From an uncultured Isosphaeraceae bacterium (lineage in GTDB: Bacteria; Planctomycetota; Planctomycetia; Isosphaerales; Isosphaeraceae): a stretch of 64,000 nucleotides of DNA. Below the pieces are notes generated by a model that had not been told where the DNA came from, made no database searches, and saw nothing but the letters and a program-made list of their open reading frames with translations. Of the stretch, positions 50,023 to 58,726 are shown piece after piece. The stretch is taken from NCBI GenBank assembly GCA_945957605.1, contig CAMFLR010000011.1, positions 62,001 to 126,000 on the forward strand, given 5' to 3'. Position numbers and translations under genes: made by a program. Each line of letters begins with the position of its first letter. The first letter of the stretch is position 1.

Positions 50023-51915
50023 ATGGCGAGCGAGCAATTCGCGGTGGTGGGTCGCCAACTCGGCCGGTTACTCCAATCTGGAACCGTGGCTGGGTTGAGC
50101 GAAGGCCAACTGCTCGACCGATTCGTCACTCGACGGGATGACGCGGCGTTTGAAGCCATCGTTGCGCGGCACGGACCGATGGTTCAGGGCGTGTGCCGGG
50201 GAATTCTCCGCGACCCAAACGACGTTGATGACGCCTTTCAGGCCACGTTTCTGATCCTCGTCCGTAAGGCGGCCGAGCTCAAGCAGCAGGAGTTGCTCGC
50301 CAACTGGCTCTACGGTGTGGCCTATCGCGTGGCACGTAGGGCACGCGGTCAGGCGATGAAGCGATCTCACGCCGATGCCGTGGCGATCGATCCCGCCGAT
50401 CCCGACGCCGCCTCGCTCGATGATCTCGATATTCGTCCCTTGATTCACGAAGAGCTGAGCCGATTGCCCGAGAGCTACCGCGCAGCGGTTGTGCTCTGCT
50501 ATCTCGAAGGTCAGACACACGAAGCCGCCGCCACGCAACTCGGCTGGCCGATCGGCACAGTCAAGGGACGTCTTGCACGAGCGAAGGATATGCTTCGCGC
50601 CCGCCTCACACGCAAGGGACTCGCGGTATCAACAGCGGGCCTGGCCCTTGCACTCGCAAAAGAAACGCGGGCCGCTGTTCCCGATGCACTCGTGCAAACG
50701 ACAACAAACACCGCTTTGACCGCCGCTTCGGCCGGTCTGGCAGCGTCGACCATATCACCCCACATCGCCTCGCTTGCGGGAGGAGTTTTACAAACCATGG
50801 CACCGATGAAGTTGAAATATGTCGCGATGCTCGCAGTCGCGGGCTTGTTGTCGGCTAGCGGGGTTTCGGCTTATCAATTCGCGCCTAACCAGGGCAAAGT
50901 TGCCAAGCCTAAAGCAAACACACCAACGACCACAACGGCTGTGGACGGCAAGAAGTCACCCGAGCGACTACGAGTCGAGGAGAAGCTCAAGCTCATCGAC
51001 AGCATTCTTGATGCAGGCAAACGAGAAATGCTGGTCATGCCTACCGGCCCCGCCGAAGGGGTCACCCCCTTCCAGCACACCTGGGATACGCGCCGGATGG
51101 CTGTTCTCGGTGAACTAAATCGTATTCGCCAGCAAGAAGAGGGAGACGACTTCGAGGTCAACGAGGCACGCCGAAAATTAGAAAAGGCGCGTCAAGACGA
51201 AGCGAATGGCAAGATCGGTCCAAACCAGGTTGAGTCTAATGCGATTGGAAAAATGGCTTTGCACTTCGCCGTGATGGAAGCGGAAGACGAACTTGCACGG
51301 GCAGAGAAACAACGAGCACAGAGGCGACAATCTGCGGAAGCAACGACAAACCGAGCGCAAGCTCGCAGCAACTCAGGAGAAAATCAAAAAACTCCCTCGG
51401 CACCTGTTCATCCTGCTGATATCGATCGAAACAAAGAAATCGAGCAATCCCTCGAAAAAATCGTCAAAATGCAGTTCCCGAACGAAACGCCACTTGAAGA
51501 CGTGCTCAAATACATCAAAGAAGAAGCCAAAGACGCGAAGGGTCGCCCCATTCCCATCTACCTCAATCCCATGGGTTTGGCCACTGTCGAAAAAACGATC
51601 ACCGCACCTGTCACTCTCGACATCGACGGCCTGCCGCTTCGAACGACGCTCCGACTTATTCTCGACCAACTCGACATGGCGTACGAAATTCACGACGGCC
51701 TGCTCGAGATTAACTCTGTCACTGATTTCGCCGACCGGAAACAAGAAGAACAGCTCCGGGCCATGAAGCAACGAGGAGAAGTCAGCGGTGGCGGAATGGG
51801 TGGTGGCATGGGCGGCTTCGGTGGCATGGGCGGCGGCATGGGTGGAGTGGGTAGAGGCAGCGGCATGATGGGCGGTGCTGGTAAGGTCCCCGGCGGCGGG
51901 GGCGGAATTCAGTAA
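50023..51915 (+). CDS. Membrane-spanning ECF sigma factor with extracytoplasmic STN-like domain, copy 2
   Basis: A 630-residue paralogue of the preceding gene with the same order: ECF sigma regions 2 and 4 ([40 protein letters not shown]), connector, single membrane segment ([19 protein letters not shown]), a diverged charged helical region, and the STN-like domain ([48 protein letters not shown]). It ends in a long Gly/Met-rich tail (GGGMGGGMGGFGG). The sigma half is nearly identical to copy 1, including an 89-base stretch of perfect DNA identity (50137-50225 with 47847-47935), while the region after the membrane segment differs. The same GGAGGAG/ATG site is at 50779-50799. Predicted to be an envelope-sensing sigma factor (inference). 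Confidence 0.85.
   Translation: MASEQFAVVGRQLGRLLQSGTVAGLSEGQLLDRFVTRRDDAAFEAIVARHGPMVQGVCRGILRDPNDVDDAFQATFLILVRKAAELKQQELLANWLYGVAYRVARRARGQAMKRSHADAVAIDPADPDAASLDDLDIRPLIHEELSRLPESYRAAVVLCYLEGQTHEAAATQLGWPIGTVKGRLARAKDMLRARLTRKGLAVSTAGLALALAKETRAAVPDALVQTTTNTALTAASAGLAASTISPHIASLAGGVLQTMAPMKLKYVAMLAVAGLLSASGVSAYQFAPNQGKVAKPKANTPTTTTAVDGKKSPERLRVEEKLKLIDSILDAGKREMLVMPTGPAEGVTPFQHTWDTRRMAVLGELNRIRQQEEGDDFEVNEARRKLEKARQDEANGKIGPNQVESNAIGKMALHFAVMEAEDELARAEKQRAQRRQSAEATTNRAQARSNSGENQKTPSAPVHPADIDRNKEIEQSLEKIVKMQFPNETPLEDVLKYIKEEAKDAKGRPIPIYLNPMGLATVEKTITAPVTLDIDGLPLRTTLRLILDQLDMAYEIHDGLLEINSVTDFADRKQEEQLRAMKQRGEVSGGGMGGGMGGFGGMGGGMGGVGRGSGMMGGAGKVPGGGGGIQ
50779..50808 (+). promoter_or_regulatory. 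Possible internal ribosome binding site and start, sigma gene 2
   Basis: GGAGGAG (50779-50785) sits 11 bases before an in-frame ATG (50797), codon 259 of the gene, the same codon as in copy 1. A second ATG at 50806 opens the signal-like [19 protein letters not shown]. Because the paralogues are recent duplicates, conservation alone does not prove use. Confidence 0.42.
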
Positions 51916-52009
51916 GCAGCCCATCGTCGTGGATCGCACAGGCAATAGAAATTCGACGCGTCAATTCGACTTACGATCGACAATTCCCAAATCATCCAGG
52001 ACGGCACAC

Positions 52010-52912
52010 ATGAACTCGATTTTGCGGAAGTTCGTTGGCACAGGGCTGGGCGTCGTACTCTTCGGCACCGCGTGCGCGGCATTTCAAATGGGCGGAATGG
52101 GCGGCGTGTCCCCCGCAACTCCCGCCATTAATCCGGCGATTGCAAAAAGTGCTGCGGAACGCGAGACAATCGCTCGCTCGGTGATCGCAATCATCGAGAA
52201 GGCAGAAAAAGAGGGGAGCAAATCCAAGCTCTCGGACGAAAGCCTGACCTGGCACAAACGGCTGCTCGAAGCTCAGTTCGACGGCGGCGTCTCGAAAGGT
52301 GATGTTGGCAAGAGCTACATCAAGATGCTGAAAGATGCCGAGGCGAAGGTTAAAGAGCGATTTGATCGCGGCCAGGTTTCGCAGGTCGATTTACTTGAGG
52401 CACAGTTCCGCACACTTGAAGGCGAGCGCTGGGTCGCATCCAGGACGACGGTTCAGCCCGGTCCCCAGGGGCCCGGAGGTGGATTCGGTGGTGGCGGATT
52501 TGACGGTGGCGCCGATGAAGTCCCCCCGCGACGCGCCCCTAAAGAACATGCGAACGATCTCGAACGCAACGAGGCGATCAAGAAGCGTCTCGAAGAACCG
52601 ATCACGATGCAGTTCGCCAATGAGACTCCGCTCGACGATGTGATCAAGTATCTCAAGGCGAACTTCACGGATAAAGGCAAGAAGGATGTACCGATTTTCA
52701 TCAACCCGCGCGGACTCGAGGAAGCTGAGAAGTCGATGTCTTCAGTCATCATTATCGACATCCAGGATGTTCCCGTGCGGACGACGCTACGGCTCATCCT
52801 CAACCAGCTCGACCTCGACTACCGCGTGCGCGAGGGGATGATTTACATCAGCTCGAAGCAGCAGTTTGAAGAGGAAGAAGAGCCCGCCCAGGTTGGCGCA
52901 CGCTTTCAGTAA
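52010..52912 (+). CDS. Secreted STN-like domain protein related to the sigma sensor domain
   Basis: A 300-residue exported protein with a signal peptide (MNSILRKFVGTGLGVVLFGTACA), a Gly/Met patch (FQMGGMGGV), a helical region with TETI- and EAQ-rich segments (about 40-130), a Gly-rich linker and an STN-like domain (about 180-280: [57 protein letters not shown]) matching the C-terminal domains of both upstream sigma fusions. It has no sigma part. It may partner with or compete against those domains (inference). The ATG at 52010 begins the signal; the longer frame adds 45 unrelated residues. Confidence 0.82.
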   Translation: MNSILRKFVGTGLGVVLFGTACAAFQMGGMGGVSPATPAINPAIAKSAAERETIARSVIAIIEKAEKEGSKSKLSDESLTWHKRLLEAQFDGGVSKGDVGKSYIKMLKDAEAKVKERFDRGQVSQVDLLEAQFRTLEGERWVASRTTVQPGPQGPGGGFGGGGFDGGADEVPPRRAPKEHANDLERNEAIKKRLEEPITMQFANETPLDDVIKYLKANFTDKGKKDVPIFINPRGLEEAEKSMSSVIIIDIQDVPVRTTLRLILNQLDLDYRVREGMIYISSKQQFEEEEEPAQVGARFQ

Positions 52913-52933
52913 CTCCGTTTTACTGACGAAGCG

Positions 52934-54625
52934 TTACGCCATCGTCTGAAACGCGTCGAATCCACCACCGGCTTCGATGCGTTTCAGCGGCAGTTCGACC
53001 GTGAAAGTCGAACCTTTTCCCGGCTCGGAACTAACGACGATCTTGCCGCCATGCTCGCGAATGATTTTTCGCGAAACGGGAAGACCAAGCCCAGTGCCTC
53101 GCGAGCCCTTGGTCGAGGCGAACACCTCGAAAATCGAGTCGACCTTGTCGGGTGGAATACCGCCGCCGTTGTCGGCAACTTCGACATTCAAAGTTGACGA
53201 TTCGACATCGTGCGAAGTCGACACCACGACGCGGCCGCCGTCCACCGGCTCGGCCGCGTCGATTGCGTTGGTGATGATGTTCATCACCGCGCGGTTGATT
53301 CCTTCGGAGTCGATGAGAATGTCGGGCAAATCGCTCGCGGGCCGCCAATCGAGCACAACATTCAGCTCGCCCGCGCGGGCTTGCATCAGCTCGATGACGT
53401 CGTTCACCGTCTCGTTGAGGTCGGTCGGCATCAAGGCCGGCTCGCGATCTTTCGAGAACGAGAGCATGTCCATCACGAGGTTATAGATTCGCGTTTGATT
53501 CTTCTCGACGATCGTCCATCCACGGCGAATGACCTGATCATCCTTATCATTCAACCCCATGTCGATCAAATAGCCGCCGCCGCGCATTCCTTGCAAGATA
53601 TTCTTGATGTGGTGCGACAACGTCGCAATCGTTTGCCCGACCGCGGCGAGCCGCTCGGCCTGAAGCTTCGCCGCATAAAGCTCGCTGTTTTCGATCGCCA
53701 GACCAGCCTGGTGCCCGAGCGCAACCATCAGCTTGAGATGGTCCGACGAAAACCTGGGCTTCATCTTGCCGGTCGGTTCATAGTCGAGCGTGGCTCGCAC
53801 GTCGACATACAGCACGCCAAGCGTTCCATGCCGCCCCTGCACCGGAACGCACATCGCCTCGCGAATGCCGTAATCGACAATCGACTCGGCCTTGCCAAAG
53901 CGGCCGTCGGCTGGAGCGTCGGAACTGATCACGCCTTGACCGTCGCGCAAGACATGGTCGGCGATCGATCGCGAGATCGACATACGCTCGTCAGGATCGG
54001 CCTCACCGCGCCACCGCACGGCCTTTGGCACAAGCTCGCCCGATTCATCTTTCAAGAGGATGGCGCCACGATCGGCACCAATCGACTCGAACACCATTTC
54101 GAGGATTTGCGGCAAAAGTGCGTCGATCTCGACGACGTGACTGATCGCCTGCGTCGCGCGATACATCACCGCGAGATTTGCCAGTCGTTCCTTGAGCCAC
54201 TCCCCCGCCGAACCGGGAGCGAGCAGCACGTTCGCGCCGTCGCTCGCGGGCACGCTTTTGAGAATCGCGGAACGATCGTCCGGGCTGGCAAGCGCGAGCA
54301 GGTCGACGCGCGATGTTAGCTCGCGTGCTGCATCGCTGACGTTGTCGTCGAACAAAATGACCGTCTGGCCGAGGCGGATCTGATCGCCCGAGCGCAGGGG
54401 CGTATCTTCAACGGCCTTGCCATTCAGGTAGGTGCCGTTGGCCGACTTGAGGTCGTTGATCCGATAGAGGCCGGCATCCTTGCGTAATTCTGCGTGTTTG
54501 CGGGAGATTTCGCTATCGTGGAGGCGTATAGGATTTGAGGCGTCACGTCCGATCCCGACGATTCGAGATGTCAACTCGAACCGCTTGCCCTGATCGGCCC
54601 CTTGAATCACGAACAACGAGGCCAC
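52934..54625 (-). CDS. FHA-GAF sensor histidine kinase
   Basis: A 563-residue histidine kinase without membrane spans. Order: FHA phosphothreonine-binding domain (about 1-85; VGIGRDASNPIRLHDSEISR, RKHAEL), GAF domain (about 145-310), dimerisation domain with phospho-accepting His in LSHHIKN near 337, and HATPase (N box NIITNAIDA, G1 VADNGGGIP, G2 GTGLGLPVS). It should be cytoplasmic and respond to Ser/Thr phosphorylation or a GAF ligand. No response regulator is adjacent. I chose GTG at 54625, 6 bases after GGGAG, since this starts the FHA domain; the longer frame begins upstream of it. It ends 21 bases from the convergent STN gene. Confidence 0.9.
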   Translation of the reverse strand: MASLFVIQGADQGKRFELTSRIVGIGRDASNPIRLHDSEISRKHAELRKDAGLYRINDLKSANGTYLNGKAVEDTPLRSGDQIRLGQTVILFDDNVSDAARELTSRVDLLALASPDDRSAILKSVPASDGANVLLAPGSAGEWLKERLANLAVMYRATQAISHVVEIDALLPQILEMVFESIGADRGAILLKDESGELVPKAVRWRGEADPDERMSISRSIADHVLRDGQGVISSDAPADGRFGKAESIVDYGIREAMCVPVQGRHGTLGVLYVDVRATLDYEPTGKMKPRFSSDHLKLMVALGHQAGLAIENSELYAAKLQAERLAAVGQTIATLSHHIKNILQGMRGGGYLIDMGLNDKDDQVIRRGWTIVEKNQTRIYNLVMDMLSFSKDREPALMPTDLNETVNDVIELMQARAGELNVVLDWRPASDLPDILIDSEGINRAVMNIITNAIDAAEPVDGGRVVVSTSHDVESSTLNVEVADNGGGIPPDKVDSIFEVFASTKGSRGTGLGLPVSRKIIREHGGKIVVSSEPGKGSTFTVELPLKRIEAGGGFDAFQTMA

Positions 54626-54781
54626 GGCACGCTCCCGAAATCGCCCGCTCGCGCGGAACCAAGCCCCAACGCGGGCGGAGTTGACCACACGCGTTCAGGC
54701 TAATCCAACGCACCACGCCGGTCAACCCGGCGAGACGCGTTGGAGCGTCGCCATGTTCACATTTATGGTGTTCGATTTCGC

Positions 54782-55990
54782 TCAGAAGGGAGTCGCGCGT
54801 TTCGTCTCGGTGGTCGAGCCTTCAGCCGCATTTTTCGCCCCCTTGGGCTGCGTTGTGCGGCCGCCGGAACCAATCGGCGCGATCAGCGGCTTTTCGACTT
54901 CCGCCGGCTCACCGACGTGATCGGCCGAGGGGGGAACTCCCTCGATATCGCGAGCGGCGCCTTCGTTGAAACGAATGAATGTGCCAGGTCGAAGTGGAAC
55001 GCTAGAAGAGGTGATCAGCACGTCACTCGAGCGAAATGGCCCAGAAACCTGCGTCCGCTCGGGACCAATCGTGCCGAGCACCCGAATGGGAATATCATTC
55101 ACGCGTTCGGCGCGAATCACCTGGACGATCGGCTTGCCGTCGTCCGCCTTCTTCATCGCCGAATTCGGCACGCCAGCGATGGGCGAGGTGGGCAAGAACG
55201 GACTTTGTGCCCGCTGGCCGGGTTCGAGAGCACCATCGGCATTGGGGACCACAAGCCACACTGCTGCAAATGGCGCCGCAAGCTCGCGAAGCGCGGCCTG
55301 ACTTTCGTTCAGCGGCAAGACCGCTTGCGCCTTGCCAGTGGCCGGTTTCCCTTCGATTGTGAAGCTAACATTGTTGCCCGACGTGGCAGAGCTGCGATCC
55401 ACCGGGAGGAAAACGCGGACGCTCGACACGTCGTCGATCGTCAGAATCGTCGATCCCTTTGCGAGGTATTGGCCGCCGTTCACGCGTATTTCGGTCACTC
55501 GTCCGTCGAAAGGAGCGCGGAGAATGTGTGAGTCGACTTCGATTTGCGCGAGTTCGGCCTGAGCCCGCGCCGCGTCGAGCCGTGCTTCTGTGACGGCGAG
55601 AATCGGAGTGCCGTTTCCGCTGCCCAGAGTCTTGGCCTGATCGTACTCCGCCTGACGTTCCTTCACAGCGGATGTGGCGATTCGAAGGCGGGCCATCGCC
55701 GCGCGAGGATCAAGCCGGGCGATTTCTTGCCCTTCGCGCACAGTCGCGCCAATGTTGACGGAAACGATCTGAAGCGCACCATCTTCAGGCGCCATGACGG
55801 CGACGCGACGGAGCGGCTCGACGATGATAGGAACGCGATAGCGATCGGGCGATGTCAGGACGAGCCGAGCACGTTCGACCTTCGCCGCGACCTGGTTTGG
55901 GTCGCGAACCGGCGCCGTTTGCGCAAGAACCGATGTGCCAAGGCTCGCGGTACCCGCCAGAATCACGACAAACGCATGCCGCACGTTCAT
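54782..55990 (-). CDS. HlyD/RND-type efflux periplasmic adaptor protein
   Basis: A 402-residue membrane-fusion-type protein with a signal peptide, lipoyl-like half motifs (MAPEDGALQIVSVNIGATVREG near 70-90 and the second half after the coiled coil, ILRAPFDGRVTEIRVNGG near 158-175), an alpha-helical hairpin between them and beta-barrel domains after. Such proteins link inner-membrane transporters to outer-membrane channels. No transporter gene is adjacent, so partners must be elsewhere. GGGAG precedes the ATG. The C-terminus is Pro/Thr-rich. Confidence 0.88.
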   Translation of the reverse strand: MNVRHAFVVILAGTASLGTSVLAQTAPVRDPNQVAAKVERARLVLTSPDRYRVPIIVEPLRRVAVMAPEDGALQIVSVNIGATVREGQEIARLDPRAAMARLRIATSAVKERQAEYDQAKTLGSGNGTPILAVTEARLDAARAQAELAQIEVDSHILRAPFDGRVTEIRVNGGQYLAKGSTILTIDDVSSVRVFLPVDRSSATSGNNVSFTIEGKPATGKAQAVLPLNESQAALRELAAPFAAVWLVVPNADGALEPGQRAQSPFLPTSPIAGVPNSAMKKADDGKPIVQVIRAERVNDIPIRVLGTIGPERTQVSGPFRSSDVLITSSSVPLRPGTFIRFNEGAARDIEGVPPSADHVGEPAEVEKPLIAPIGSGGRTTQPKGAKNAAEGSTTETKRATPF

Positions 55991-56271
55991 AGGCCATGCT
56001 CCCGCGAATTCTTGAGAGGGAATTCGTCGATTAGAGTTGCATCTTCAAGGCTACTCATTGGCTCGAACGAGGTCAACCAATCGCGCAGTCACGCCAAGAG
56101 GCGTTGCACTCTCATTAAACCATTGCATGACACATTGGGATGCCCTGCGGAAACATCCGGCGCTCTGGCGTTACGGATAAACCCGCGTTACGATCTACGC
56201 GGAATCGAGGCGATGGCCCAAACACGTCCAAACGGCCTGTCGACATTTCTTGATCGCAAGGGGATCGTAAC

Positions 56272-57615
56272 ATGAGCACCGAAGGGTTCTCGCGTCGGGA
56301 GTTCGTGGGTGCGACGGCCGGCGCCGCCGCGATTCTAGCCTCGGGACGCTCAGCGCTCGGCGCCAATGAAAAGGTCCGCTGTGCCCTGGTCGGCGCTGGT
56401 AGCCGCGGCAATCAGCTCCTCGACGCCTTTTTGCCCCGCACCGAAGTCGATCTCATCGCCGTGGCGGATGTCGACGATCGTCACGCTGGCGAAACGGCCG
56501 AGCGCATCAAGAAGGCCAAGGGAAATAGCCCCGCCACCACCCGCGATTACCGCGAGTTGCTCGAGCGCAAAGATCTCGACGCCGTCATCATCGCCACGCC
56601 CGACCACTGGCACGCGATTCCCGCGATTCACTCGGTGATGGCGGGCAAGGATGTGTACGTCGAAAAGCCGGTCGGCCATAACGTCGCCGAAGGCCGCGCG
56701 ATGATCAACGCCGCGCGCAAGTTCGACAAGATCATGGCCGTCGGTACGCAGCAGCGGTCGTCGGAAAACTTCCAGAAGGCCGTTGAGACGGTCAAGTCGG
56801 GCAAGCTCGGGAAGGTGTTCTGGATCCAGACCTGGAACTTCGAGAACATCAGCCCCGTCGGCATGATTCGCGCTGCCGATGCGCCGACGCCGCCGTATGT
56901 CGATTACGATCGCTGGCTCGGCCCAGCGCCGAAGCGTGAGTTCAATCTCAATCGCTTCCACCTGCTCTTCCGCTGGTTCTCAGACTATGCCGGCGGCATG
57001 ATGAGCGACTGGGGCGTGCACCTGAACGACATCGCGCTGTGGGCACTCGACGCCAAGGGGCCGCAGGCAGTCACCTCAACGGGCGGTATTTTCACGACGG
57101 ACGACGACCGTGATACGCCCGACTGCTTGCAGGTGGTTTACGACTTCCCTGGCTGCACGCTCACTTATTCGATGCGCAAGGGAAACGGACTGAAGTTCAA
57201 CGGCCACGACTACGGCATTCTCTTCTGCGGCACGGAAGGAAGCCTGATGCTTGACCGGAGCGGACACGAAATCACGCCCGACAAGGTGATTCTGCCGTAC
57301 GGCATCAAGATGGTTAAGGGCGACCAGAAGATCCGCGAGATCAAGCTGCCCGCTTCGCAATTCAAGGCGAAGGACGATGGCGTGCCCGCACACGTCACCG
57401 ATTTCCTCTCGTGCCTCAAGACGCGCAAGCGTCCGGTAGCCGACATCGAAATTGCGCACCGCTCGACCAACACCTGCCACCTGGGCAACATCGCCTACAA
57501 GGTGGGCCGAAAGTTGCAGTGGGATGCCGAGAATGAAACGTTCAAGAACGATCCCGAGGCGAACGCGCTGCTGACGCGCGAATATCGCCCTGGCTTCGAA
57601 CTGCCGAAGATCTAA
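56272..57615 (+). CDS. Gfo/Idh/MocA family oxidoreductase with Tat signal
   Basis: A 447-residue NAD(P)-dependent oxidoreductase. A twin-arginine signal (SRREFVGATAGAAAILASG) leads into the Rossmann motif VGAGSRGNQL near residue 43, the EKPVGHN motif near 130 and the Gfo/Idh/MocA C-terminal domain with GGMMSDWGVHLNDIALW, typical of the exported, sugar-acting subgroup in planctomycetes. The cofactor is bound before export through Tat. Substrate unknown. AAGGGGATC lies before the ATG. Divergent from the HlyD gene. Confidence 0.9.
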   Translation: MSTEGFSRREFVGATAGAAAILASGRSALGANEKVRCALVGAGSRGNQLLDAFLPRTEVDLIAVADVDDRHAGETAERIKKAKGNSPATTRDYRELLERKDLDAVIIATPDHWHAIPAIHSVMAGKDVYVEKPVGHNVAEGRAMINAARKFDKIMAVGTQQRSSENFQKAVETVKSGKLGKVFWIQTWNFENISPVGMIRAADAPTPPYVDYDRWLGPAPKREFNLNRFHLLFRWFSDYAGGMMSDWGVHLNDIALWALDAKGPQAVTSTGGIFTTDDDRDTPDCLQVVYDFPGCTLTYSMRKGNGLKFNGHDYGILFCGTEGSLMLDRSGHEITPDKVILPYGIKMVKGDQKIREIKLPASQFKAKDDGVPAHVTDFLSCLKTRKRPVADIEIAHRSTNTCHLGNIAYKVGRKLQWDAENETFKNDPEANALLTREYRPGFELPKI

Positions 57616-57657
57616 TCAGAACAACCCCCGGCACCGACCCGAGTCGAGAGCGGTTTC

Positions 57658-57879
57658 ATGCAACCGATCGGTTTGATCCTGCGGCTAGTGGGGCCGCTCC
57701 TCGAACTCGGGCTGTTCTGGGCTTTGGTCCAGGTACGCGGACAGAATTACCGCGTACTCGGCATCGCCGCCGAAACCTGGATATGGACGGGGATTCTTAT
57801 CTGCATTTGCTTAATCGTCGTTGGAATCTTTCTGAGCAGAACACCGCGCGAACCTCGCGATGTAAGACGTGGCTTCTAA
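57658..57879 (+). CDS. Small two-span membrane protein
   Basis: A 73-residue protein with two hydrophobic segments (about 5-26 and 42-60) and a basic C-terminus (RTPREPRDVRRGF). No family recognised. GAGAG lies 5-8 bases upstream of the ATG and it follows the oxidoreductase gene by 42 bases on the same strand, so it is probably in the same transcript. Confidence 0.55.
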   Translation: MQPIGLILRLVGPLLELGLFWALVQVRGQNYRVLGIAAETWIWTGILICICLIVVGIFLSRTPREPRDVRRGF

Positions 57880-57972
57880 CTTGATTCCTTTGCTGGACGT
57901 ATCCGGCAATCCCGCGCAACCGTTTCTCAACGAATTCGCGATTGCGGAAACACTTGGACAAAACCGGTCCAA

Positions 57973-58626
57973 TCAGCGGTCAGACGCGGCCGGCGCTTCG
58001 GTCGATGGGCCGATGTAGACGTCGGTTTGGGGATGCAGCGACTTCCATTCGCGCCAGGTGGTCCGTGTGGCCGAGAGGGAAGCGTACGGGAACTTCGGCG
58101 CATCCTTGTCGGTGGCGGGATTAGCGATTTCGGCTGTGCTCTGATAGTAGATGTGATCGTCGACACCGAGGAGCATGCCGTTATCGACGATGCCTGCCAG
58201 GGTGATGTTGAGCGGCGTCTTCGAATCGGCTCCGCCGAAAGCCCGAACGCAGTCCAGAAGGTCGCAATAGGTAACGGTGACGGCCTTACCCCCGACCACA
58301 TCGTTAACCACATGGCGCGAAGTCGCGGTCATGGAACGCTGACGGTAGGCTCGATACGCGCCGGCAGCCTCGACACCAATGATTGGCTCGTCGTCGGCGA
58401 GTTTCGCCTCAGCGGCCGGAATGGTCGCGGGTGTTGTCACGCCTTCGGAGTGGAAGTTTTTCTGAACGGCTCGCGGTTTAGGAAGGAATTTCTCGGTTTT
58501 CCGCGACCAATCGTCAAGGCTCGACCGCTCGGTCCAGTAGATCGCGAGTACGGCCAGAAGGACGACCGTCAAACCGACGCCGACCAGCGAGACGACGAGG
58601 CGTCGCGTGAGTTTGATATTCCCCAT
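57973..58626 (-). CDS. DUF3179 domain membrane-anchored protein
   Basis: A 217-residue protein with one N-terminal membrane segment (about 8-30), then a DUF3179-type domain: EPIIGVEAAGAYRAYRQRSM near 80-100 and VVNDVVGGKAVTVTYCDLLD near 105-125, the latter holding a conserved cysteine. The function of DUF3179 is not established. I chose the ATG at 58626 with GAG-containing SD upstream; a GTG at 58638 is the alternative. It follows the DUF1559 gene and its terminator. Confidence 0.82.
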   Translation of the reverse strand: MGNIKLTRRLVVSLVGVGLTVVLLAVLAIYWTERSSLDDWSRKTEKFLPKPRAVQKNFHSEGVTTPATIPAAEAKLADDEPIIGVEAAGAYRAYRQRSMTATSRHVVNDVVGGKAVTVTYCDLLDCVRAFGGADSKTPLNITLAGIVDNGMLLGVDDHIYYQSTAEIANPATDKDAPKFPYASLSATRTTWREWKSLHPQTDVYIGPSTEAPAASDR

Positions 58627-58668
58627 CGGGCCACTCACCTCTGCTGAGAATCGTGTGCGGTGTAAACA

Positions 58669-58697
58669 TACGGCCGGGCGGCGAGCGCCCGGCCGTA
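58669..58697 (-). terminator. Terminator hairpin after the DUF1559 gene
   Basis: TACGGCCGGGCG and its perfect complement form a 12-bp, GC-rich stem with a 5-base loop, 29 bases beyond the stop of the DUF1559 gene. The following minus-strand bases are TGTTTACACC, not a strong U tract, but the stem is the most stable in the vicinity. Confidence 0.7.
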
Positions 58698-58726
58698 CAG
58701 GTTTTCAACAAACCAGTTGGGACGGC

